Part shown: positions 5,719-11,145 of the stretch, piece after piece
How the letters are laid out: the number at the start of each line of letters is the position of its first letter
Position numbering within the stretch: the first letter of the stretch is position 1
From: Palsa-739 sp036512155
GTDB taxonomy: Bacteria; Actinomycetota; Thermoleophilia; Gaiellales; Gaiellaceae
Assembly: GCA_036512155.1 (NCBI GenBank)
Contig: DATCBD010000111.1
Span: forward strand, 1-11,145
Length of the DNA stretch: 11,145 nt
Direction of reading: 5' to 3'
Notes under the pieces: generated by a model
What the model saw: the letters and a program-made list of their open reading frames with translations, nothing else
What the model was told of the DNA's origin: nothing
Database searches by the model: none
Program-made: the position numbers and the translations under genes

Positions 5719-7005
5719 GTGGCAAGCCTGGAGGCATCGCCGCTCGAACGCCCGCTCGAGTGGGACACGCCGCTCTTCCTCATGGCACGCGCGCAGTTCG
5801 AGCAGGCGCTGCCGCACGCTGAGGTCTCGCCGATGGTGGCCGAGCGCCTGAGCTTCCCCGAGCGCGCACTGATCATGAGCGTCCCGCTCCGCCGGGACGA
5901 CGGCACGTGGCAGGTCTTCGCCGGCTACCGCGTTCAGCACTCGACCGTCCTCGGCCCGACGAAGGGCGGGATCCGTTACGACCCGGCGGTCTCGCTCGGC
6001 GAATGCGCAGCGCTTGCGTCCTGGATGACGTGGAAGTGCGCGCTGCTCCGCCTCCCGTACGGCGGGGCCAAGGGCGGCATCCGCTGCGACGCGCACGCGC
6101 TTTCGCAGCACGAGCTCGAGCGGCTCACGCGGCGCTTCACGTCCGAGCTGTTCGCGGCCATCGGCCCGCAGGAGGACATCCCTGCGCCCGACATGGCGAC
6201 GAACGAGCAGACGATGGCGTGGATGATGGACACGTACTCGACGCAGATCGGTTACGCCGTCCCCGAGGTCGTGACGGGGAAGCCCATCTCGATCGGGGGC
6301 TCCGTCTTTCGCCGCGAGGCCACCGGCGCCGGCGTCGTCATGTGCACCGAGCGCGCGTGCGAGCGGATGGGCTTGGATCTCTCCGACCAGCGCTGCATTG
6401 TCCAGGGCTTCGGCAACGTCGGCGGCGTCGCCGCCACCGAGCTGCACGGCCGCGGCGCGACCGTCATCGCCGTCTCGGACGTTTCCGGCGGCGTGCACGC
6501 GCCCGACGGGCTCGACATCCCGGAGCTGCATGCGTACGCCGCTGAGCACGGCTCGCTCGCCGGCTACGACCGCTGCGAACGCGTCACGAACGAGGAGCTG
6601 CTCGAGCTGCCGTGCGACATCCTCGTCGTCGCCGCGCGCGAGGACCAGATCACCGGCGAGAACGCGGGGCGCGTGCACGCGAAGCTCGTCGTCGAGGGAG
6701 CGAACGGGCCGACGACGCTCGAGGCGGACGCCATCCTCGCCGAGCGCGGTATTCCGATCGTCCCCGACATCCTCGCGAACGCGGGCGGCGTCACCGTGTC
6801 GTACTTCGAATGGGTGCAGGACCTCGGCCGCCTGTTCTGGGATCGCGACGAGATCCGCATCAAGCTCGCGGACAAGATGGCGGACGCGTTCGACCGCGTG
6901 TGGGCGGTCGCCGACGAGAAGTCGGTCACGTTCCGGCAGGCGGCGATGGTGGCGGCGATCCGCGAGGTCGCCGGCGCGCTCGAGTCGCGGGGAATCTATC
7001 CGTGA
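5719..7005 (+). CDS. gdhA: Glutamate dehydrogenase (Glu/Leu/Phe/Val family)
   Basis: A 428-residue enzyme of normal hexameric GDH length. The N-terminal substrate domain holds GPTKGGIRYDP (Lys82) and the active-site LPYGGAKGGIR (Lys118), followed by EDIPAPDMATNEQTMAW. The C-terminal Rossmann domain holds the GFGNVGG dinucleotide motif and NAGGVTVSYFEW, whose Ser is the glutamate-contacting position in known GDHs. It interconverts glutamate with 2-oxoglutarate plus ammonia; whether it uses NAD or NADP cannot be told by eye. The GTG at 5719 is chosen because homology to the family (W-x3-PLF-x2-A) begins just after it; ATG at 5782 is possible but would cut that segment, and earlier in-frame starts lie inside tRNA-Leu. 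Its stop overlaps the CBS gene start by 4 bp. Confidence 0.93.
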   Translation: MASLEASPLERPLEWDTPLFLMARAQFEQALPHAEVSPMVAERLSFPERALIMSVPLRRDDGTWQVFAGYRVQHSTVLGPTKGGIRYDPAVSLGECAALASWMTWKCALLRLPYGGAKGGIRCDAHALSQHELERLTRRFTSELFAAIGPQEDIPAPDMATNEQTMAWMMDTYSTQIGYAVPEVVTGKPISIGGSVFRREATGAGVVMCTERACERMGLDLSDQRCIVQGFGNVGGVAATELHGRGATVIAVSDVSGGVHAPDGLDIPELHAYAAEHGSLAGYDRCERVTNEELLELPCDILVVAAREDQITGENAGRVHAKLVVEGANGPTTLEADAILAERGIPIVPDILANAGGVTVSYFEWVQDLGRLFWDRDEIRIKLADKMADAFDRVWAVADEKSVTFRQAAMVAAIREVAGALESRGIYP

Positions 7006-7412
7006 GCGTCATCCGCGATGCGATGGTTCCGGAGCCGACGACGCTCTCGGACAAGGCGAGCGCGCAGGACGCCGGCCGCTGCTTCGCCGACACCCCGGAC
7101 ATGCGCGCGGTATTCGTCTCCTCCGACGACGGCACGCTGGTCGGCGTGATCACGCGCAAGACGCTCGTGCGCGAGGTCGTCGCCGCAGGTCTCGATCCGC
7201 GCGAGGTCGCGCTGCGGGACATCGCCGAGCCGCCGCACTACACGCTCGACGCGTCACTGCCGCTCGACGAGGGCTTCCGGACGCTGGAGGAGCTCGATCT
7301 CGAACGGGTGCCCGTCGTCGAGGGCGGACGCCTCGTCGGCGTGCTCTCGCGGGCGGTCGTGCAGCGGCGCCTCGCCGAGGACGAGCCGCCGGCTGTCGAT
7401 CTCGTCGGATAG
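7002..7412 (+). CDS. Two-CBS-domain protein coupled to glutamate dehydrogenase
   Basis: A 136-residue protein made almost wholly of a CBS pair (Bateman module): CBS1 about residues 3-60 (IRDAMVPEPTTLSD ... GTLVGVITRKTLV) and CBS2 about 67-126 (LRDIAEPPHYTLDASLPLDEG ... GRLVGVLSRAVV). No catalytic, DNA-binding or membrane segment is attached. CBS pairs bind AMP, ATP, S-adenosylmethionine or similar ligands and regulate a partner. The GTG at 7002 overlaps the gdh stop as GTGA, which implies translational coupling and roughly matched synthesis. A role as a nucleotide-responsive regulator of the dehydrogenase is inferred only from this arrangement. The stop codon directly abuts the convergent phosphatase stop. 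Confidence 0.88.
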   Translation: MSVIRDAMVPEPTTLSDKASAQDAGRCFADTPDMRAVFVSSDDGTLVGVITRKTLVREVVAAGLDPREVALRDIAEPPHYTLDASLPLDEGFRTLEELDLERVPVVEGGRLVGVLSRAVVQRRLAEDEPPAVDLVG

Positions 7413-8285
7413 CTAACAGCAGGTGTATGCGCCCGGCGGGGCGTCGCCTTCGACCGGCTCAGGCAGCTCTGCGGCTACGAGCGCGACGCCGTCGAGCAGG
7501 TCGTGCTCGCTCACTTCGATCGCGTCGAGCGCGTAGGCATCGAGCACGGCGACGAGGATGGCGGCGCCGGCGACGATCACCGGTGCGCGCTCCGGCTCCA
7601 TGCGCGGGAGGCCGCGGCGCTCGGCGACGCTCATGCCCGCGAGCCGCTCCAGTTGTTCACGCGCGCGCGCACGCGAGAGCTCGTAGCCGTGGACGTTCTC
7701 CGTGTCGAAGGCCGCGAGCTGCGTCACGGTTCCAGCGACGCCGATCGCATGTTCTGGGGAGAGGTTGGGAAGGAGCACGGTCGCCTCCCTTTTGAGGGAC
7801 GGCAGTTCGTCTCCATATCTCTCGGTGAAGCGCACGGATCCCATCGGCAGGCTGACGTGGAAGTCGTCAAGGACGAGCTCGGTCGAGCCGCCGCCGATGT
7901 CGAGCACGAGCGTGCCGGACGGCGGATCGACGCCGCGCCGCGTCAGCTCCGCTTCCTCGTCGCCGGAAAGCAGCTGCGTGACGAACCCGTAGCTCCATTC
8001 CACCTCGCCGAGGAAGGCCTCGCCGTTCTCCGCGTCGCGCACCGCGCTCGTCGCGGCAGCGAGTGTCCGTTCGGCGCCGAGCGACTCGAGCGTGCGCCGG
8101 TAGTCGGCGAGGACGTTGCGCACGCGCGCGATGGGAAGGGGGAGGAGCCGGCCGCGCTTGTCGACGCCCTCGCCCAGCCGCGTGATGCGCGATTCGCGGT
8201 GCAGCTCCTCGACTCGGCCGTCGACGACGTCGGCGACGAGCAGCCGCGTCGTATTCGTGCCGAGGTCGACGGCCGCGACTCTCAC
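7413..8285 (-). CDS. Ppx/GppA family exopolyphosphatase
   Basis: A 290-residue protein of the ASKHA sugar-kinase/actin-like fold, comprising the two N-terminal Ppx/GppA subdomains without the C-terminal HD-like domain, as in the short actinobacterial Ppx proteins. Motifs: VAAVDLGTNTTRLLVAD (residues 4-20), AATSAVRDAENGEAFL, the phosphate-binding LDIGGGSTEL (Asp129 onward), GSVRFTERY, and GVAGTVTQLAAF. Such enzymes hydrolyse terminal phosphate from polyphosphate and/or pppGpp, tying it to phosphate storage and the stringent response. The GTG at 8285 overlaps the preceding membrane-protein gene as GTGA; longer frames upstream cover that gene in another frame. The protein ends in an unusual CC dipeptide. 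Polyphosphate versus pppGpp preference cannot be decided from sequence alone. Confidence 0.92.
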   Translation of the reverse strand: MRVAAVDLGTNTTRLLVADVVDGRVEELHRESRITRLGEGVDKRGRLLPLPIARVRNVLADYRRTLESLGAERTLAAATSAVRDAENGEAFLGEVEWSYGFVTQLLSGDEEAELTRRGVDPPSGTLVLDIGGGSTELVLDDFHVSLPMGSVRFTERYGDELPSLKREATVLLPNLSPEHAIGVAGTVTQLAAFDTENVHGYELSRARAREQLERLAGMSVAERRGLPRMEPERAPVIVAGAAILVAVLDAYALDAIEVSEHDLLDGVALVAAELPEPVEGDAPPGAYTCC

Positions 8286-8593
8286 TTGCGTGGGATGAGT
8301 GCGGTGAAGCTCGTCGCTTCCGCGAAGGCCTCGCGCAGGACGGTCATCCGCGCCAGCGAGCTGCGCAGCGAGGCGACGCTGCGATCGAGCTCTGCTGTGT
8401 CCGTCGCGTGCTCGAGCTTCGTCACCGTCGCGTCGCCGAGGTCGGCGAGCCGGTCGAGCTCCCGTGCCACGTGCCGGCGCAGCCGCTTGAAGCTCCGCCA
8501 CACCTGCAGCAGCCGCACGGCGAACAGCACGAGCGCGGCCAGGGCGCCGAGCACGCCAACGGCCAAAGCCGCGTAGATGAGCCAATTCCACAT
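8282..8593 (-). CDS. Small membrane-anchored hypothetical protein upstream of ppx
   Basis: A 103-residue protein with one hydrophobic helix near the N-terminus (about 5-28) followed by a basic patch (RSFKRLRRHVARELDR) and an amphipathic, probably coiled-coil cytoplasmic tail rich in Leu, Ala, Arg and Asp (about 45-90). Positive charges after the helix predict a cytoplasmic C-terminus. I do not recognise the family. It is the first gene of a two-gene unit: its TGA overlaps the phosphatase GTG by 4 bp. The ATG at 8593 lacks a Shine-Dalgarno, but TACGAT (8606-8601, minus strand) ends 7 nt before it, compatible with a leaderless transcript. Clean overlap, membrane topology and codon periodicity support a real gene. 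Confidence 0.75.
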   Translation of the reverse strand: MWNWLIYAALAVGVLGALAALVLFAVRLLQVWRSFKRLRRHVARELDRLADLGDATVTKLEHATDTAELDRSVASLRSSLARMTVLREAFAEATSFTALIPRK

Positions 8594-8613
8594 CGAGCGG
8601 ATCGTAACGCGGG

Positions 8614-8622
8614 TGCTAGAAT
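8614..8622 (+). promoter_or_regulatory. Extended -10 promoter of tRNA-fMet
   Basis: TGCTAGAAT has the extended -10 form TGn-TAnAAT and ends 12 nt before the mature tRNA 5' end, leaving a short 5' leader for RNase P. No clear -35 hexamer is seen at the usual distance, which extended -10 promoters can tolerate. Confidence 0.5.
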
Positions 8623-8634
8623 TCACCCTTGCGA

Positions 8635-8708
8635 CGCGGGGTGGAGCAGCCAGGTAGCTCGCCGGGCTCATAACCCGGAGGTCGCAGGTTCAAATCCTGC
8701 CCCCGCTA
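8635..8708 (+). tRNA. Initiator tRNA-fMet (anticodon CAU)
   Basis: A 74-nt tRNA with anticodon loop CTCATAA. Initiator hallmarks: three G-C pairs next to the anticodon loop (GGG/CCC in stem CCGGG/CCCGG), an A11-T24 pair in the D stem (GAGC/GCTC), and no Watson-Crick pair at 1-72 (C at 8635 against T at 8707). The other six acceptor pairs and the T arm GCAGG-TTCAAAT-CCTGC are intact. CCA is not encoded. Confidence 0.97.
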
Positions 8709-8713
8709 TTCAG

Positions 8714-8739
8714 GAAGCCCCGGAAACGGGGCTTCTTTT
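8714..8739 (+). terminator. Intrinsic terminator of tRNA-fMet
   Basis: GAAGCCCCG and CGGGGCTTC form a perfect 9-bp stem closed by a GAAA tetraloop and followed by TTTT. It begins 5 nt after the tRNA, and therefore ends the tRNA transcript and insulates the kinase gene downstream. Confidence 0.9.
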
Positions 8740-8841
8740 CGTTCAGAGGCGAATCGGGCGCGGTTCGGATTGGTGAGGGGGGAACACTGCTGAGGTCTCG
8801 ACGATTCTCAAGTTCAAGCCGTCAGTGCCGATCAGACGAGA

Positions 8842-11112
8842 GTGACGACATTGGCGCATCGCGCCACGGATGGCGATCGCCGTTTCTCCGAGTGGGAGAG
8901 CTTGCCGTTCGCCCTCGTTGTCTTGAGCGCCGATGGCTGCGCGGCGCAGGAGAACGAAGCCTTCCGTTCCCTCACTGGGTACGAGGCCGAGGAACTGGCG
9001 CGGCTGCCGGTGTCGAGCTACACGCACCCGGAAGACGCCGCGGAGGCGGCCTCCTGCCTCCATCGCCTTTTGCGAGGTGGGATCACCTCGTACAGGCTCG
9101 AAACCCGACTGATCCGAAAAGACCGCGGAGTGGTATGGGCCGACTTCTCCGTCACGCTGAATCGCGCGATCGACGACGAGCCGCCGACGGCGCTCGCCGT
9201 GGTTCAAGACATCACGTCGCAAATGCAGAGCGATGCCCTGCTGTCGCGATTGATCGAGATCCGAGAAGAGATCGCCGCTGCAGACTTCGGGCTGGACGAG
9301 GTTGCACGCCTGGTTGCAGACCGTGCGCAGGAGCTGACTGGCTCCGACGGTACGACGGTGAGCGTCCTCGACGAAGGCGAACCTCTGGTGCACGTCGTCG
9401 CCGGAGAAGCCACAACGACAGCTGATCTCCGTGTTCCGGTCCTACGCAGGGGCAAGGAGGTGGGATCGCTCAGCCTCGCGAAGGCAGGCGTCACCGACAC
9501 TGACCGCCGCATACTCGAGCTGCTCACGATCCTCCTCGCTTCGGCGGTCAGCGACGCGGCCGAGCGCGCGGCGCGGCGCGATCAACGAGAAGCGCTCAGC
9601 CGTTTCGAGACCATTTTCGAGAACGCCCCGATCGGCATCGGTCTCGTCAGGCTGGACGGCCGCCTCGAGAGCACGAACTCGGCCATGCGTGACATCACCG
9701 GCCGCAGCGCCGAGGAGCTCGCGCGCCGAAGCACGGTCGAATACACCGTGCCAGAGGACGTCGACGAGGTCGTAGGACTGTTCACCGGCATGGTCGAGGG
9801 GCAATACGACTCCTACCGGCACGAACTGCGTCTCTACGCCGACGATGGTGAGGTCGTCTGGGTCGATACCGCCACGGCGCTTCTGCGCGACGCGGATGGA
9901 ACGCCTCGGGGGGCTGTCGCAATGGCCCAGAACATCACGAAGAGGCGCGCGGCCGAAGAGCAGTCGCGCCAATCGGAAGCGCGCTACCGCACCCTTGTCG
10001 AGCAGCTGCCGCTGATCACCTATATCGACGTGCCCTATTCGTCCGACGAGGCCGCCGAGTACGTGAGCCCTCAGGTTGAGGAGATTCTCGGCTACAGCTT
10101 CGAGGAATGGCACTCGAGCCCCTCCTTCTTCAACGAGCATCTTCACCCGGAGGATCGCGACCGCGTCAGCAAGGCGCATCGCGAGGCCCGCGAGAGCGCC
10201 GAGCCGCTGGAGCTCGAATACCGGTTCATTGCCGCCGACGGCCGGGTCGTCTGGCTGAAGGACAGCAACGCCGTGGTCCGCGACGAGACCGGCAAGCCGC
10301 GCTACACGCAGGGCTTCGCAGTCGACGTGACCGCCCAGAAACGGGCTGAGCTCGATCGCGAGGCGCTGCTCGCGCAGGCGCAGGAGCAGAACGAGCGCCT
10401 GCGCAAGCTCGACCGGATGAAGGACGAGTTCATCGCTCTGGTCTCGCACGAGCTGCGGACACCGTTGACGTCGATCTGCGGTTACAGCGAGCTGCTTCTG
10501 CACGATGTCAATCTCGCCGATCTCCCCGCTGCGCAGGTGAGCTGGCTTGAAGTGATCGACCGCAACGCCGAGCGCCTGCTGCGATTGGTCGAGGATCTCC
10601 TGATCACCGCGCAAGCGAGCGCCGGAACTCTCGCCCTCGAGATGGGCGAGCTCGACATCGCCGCGATCATCGCGCACGCGGTGGAGTCCAGCACGCCCGT
10701 CGCCACAGCGCGCGGGATCGCCCTCAGCTGCTCGACGGGCCCGCTTCCCGCCGCCAACGGTGACCGTCTCCGCATCGGGCAGGTCATCGACAATCTCGTC
10801 TCGAACGCACTGAAGTTCACACCGCCGGGCGGCACGATCGACGTGCGCGCCTATCCGCACGACTCGGTAGTGCGGATCGAGGTCACCGACACCGGAATGG
10901 GGATAGGAGAGAGCGAGCAGACGCAGCTCTTCGACCGGTTCTTCCGCACCGCACGTGCGCAGGAAGAGGCGATCCCGGGCGTCGGGCTCGGCCTCTCGAT
11001 CTCAAAAGCGATCGTCGAGGCACACAACGGCCGGCTCTCCGTCAGCAGCGTCGAAGGAGCCGGCACCTCATTCTTCGTCGACCTGCCCGCAAGCTCGGTG
11101 CCTAGGAAATGA
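8842..11112 (+). CDS. Soluble PAS-GAF-PAS-PAS hybrid-sensor histidine kinase
   Basis: A 756-residue kinase with no membrane segment or signal peptide, so presumably cytoplasmic. Domains in order: PAS1 with PAC tail (about 15-128), a short GAF-like region (about 135-245, ending in a helical ILELLTILLASAVSDAAERA), PAS2 (about 250-372), PAS3 (about 378-505), a short coiled linker, HisKA (about 525-590) with phospho-acceptor His536 in FIALVSHELRTPLTS, and HATPase_c (about 640-752) with N box DNLVSNALKF (Asn655), G1 DTGMGIG (683-689), F box FDRFFR and G2 GVGLGLSI. All catalytic motifs are intact. There is no receiver domain, so a separate response regulator is needed; the signal is unknown and no haem or flavin site is evident by eye. 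GTG 8842 is taken as start, with TTG 8851 possible. The terminator and about 100 nt upstream imply its own promoter. Confidence 0.92.
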   Translation: MTTLAHRATDGDRRFSEWESLPFALVVLSADGCAAQENEAFRSLTGYEAEELARLPVSSYTHPEDAAEAASCLHRLLRGGITSYRLETRLIRKDRGVVWADFSVTLNRAIDDEPPTALAVVQDITSQMQSDALLSRLIEIREEIAAADFGLDEVARLVADRAQELTGSDGTTVSVLDEGEPLVHVVAGEATTTADLRVPVLRRGKEVGSLSLAKAGVTDTDRRILELLTILLASAVSDAAERAARRDQREALSRFETIFENAPIGIGLVRLDGRLESTNSAMRDITGRSAEELARRSTVEYTVPEDVDEVVGLFTGMVEGQYDSYRHELRLYADDGEVVWVDTATALLRDADGTPRGAVAMAQNITKRRAAEEQSRQSEARYRTLVEQLPLITYIDVPYSSDEAAEYVSPQVEEILGYSFEEWHSSPSFFNEHLHPEDRDRVSKAHREARESAEPLELEYRFIAADGRVVWLKDSNAVVRDETGKPRYTQGFAVDVTAQKRAELDREALLAQAQEQNERLRKLDRMKDEFIALVSHELRTPLTSICGYSELLLHDVNLADLPAAQVSWLEVIDRNAERLLRLVEDLLITAQASAGTLALEMGELDIAAIIAHAVESSTPVATARGIALSCSTGPLPAANGDRLRIGQVIDNLVSNALKFTPPGGTIDVRAYPHDSVVRIEVTDTGMGIGESEQTQLFDRFFRTARAQEEAIPGVGLGLSISKAIVEAHNGRLSVSSVEGAGTSFFVDLPASSVPRK

Positions 11113-11145
11113 ATGCCTTCCGGACAGCGGCGGCCGTCCATCTGT
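11113..11145 (+). CDS. Possible start of the next gene (5' fragment)
   Basis: Two overlapping starts follow the kinase. ATG at 11113 begins one base after the kinase TGA and has AGGAAA a few nt upstream, giving MPSGQRRPSIC to the window edge. ATG at 11109 overlaps the stop as ATGA and gives MNAFRTAAAVHL. A cognate response regulator would be the natural neighbour, but 11 codons cannot show it. Confidence 0.3.
   Translation, partial: MPSGQRRPSIC

Noticed and set aside
9442..10860. A 472-codon minus-strand frame antisense to the histidine kinase.
   Set aside because: It is a shadow of high-GC coding DNA; no domain is visible, whereas the plus strand shows a complete set of PAS, HisKA and ATPase motifs.
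1..11145. CRISPR array, prophage, insertion sequence with transposase, toxin-antitoxin pair or defence island.
   Set aside because: No regularly spaced repeats, transposase, integrase or paired small toxin-like genes are visible; the genes are mostly housekeeping types.

Overview
The window is GC-rich, densely packed bacterial DNA with many GTG starts, 4-8 bp gene overlaps, and two tRNA genes lacking an encoded CCA. Together with the gene content this fits a high-GC actinobacterium. Thermoleophilia (Gaiellales/Solirubrobacterales) is my best guess, but it rests on overall impression and not on a marker gene. No phage, transposase or CRISPR array is visible.

Layout. The minus strand from about 5584 down to 1 carries a run of thiol/redox and envelope genes. 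In transcription order these are a DsbB-like quinone-linked oxidase overlapping a membrane-anchored DsbA-like oxidoreductase, a weak intrinsic terminator, rmuC, a 138-bp imperfect palindromic element, trxB (thioredoxin reductase), a CorA-type transporter with a GQN signature, a glutathione S-transferase-fold protein overlapping corA, and the 5' part of a zinc-ribbon plus PAS-like protein cut by the window edge. Divergently, on the plus strand, tRNA-Leu(UAA) sits 18 nt before a glutamate dehydrogenase gene, which overlaps a two-CBS-domain gene by 4 bp (GTGA). Convergent to that pair, a small membrane protein gene overlaps a Ppx/GppA phosphatase gene by 4 bp on the minus strand. The plus strand then has initiator tRNA-fMet with a good extended -10 and a strong terminator, followed by a large soluble PAS-GAF-PAS-PAS histidine kinase and the first codons of a possible downstream gene.

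How the parts may work together. DsbB and DsbA form an oxidative-folding pair outside the membrane, while TrxB keeps cytosolic thiols reduced; the GST-like and zinc-ribbon/PAS proteins add possible thiol chemistry and sensing. Glutamate dehydrogenase links carbon and nitrogen metabolism, and its translationally coupled CBS protein could be a nucleotide-responsive partner (inference). Ppx/GppA acts on polyphosphate or (p)ppGpp.

Most of the window is ordinary core genome. The points most worth a second look are the palindromic element between rmuC and trxB, the zinc-ribbon/PAS protein, the GDH-CBS coupling, and a possible leaderless promoter directly behind tRNA-Leu. I did not find a clear previously undescribed multi-gene system.
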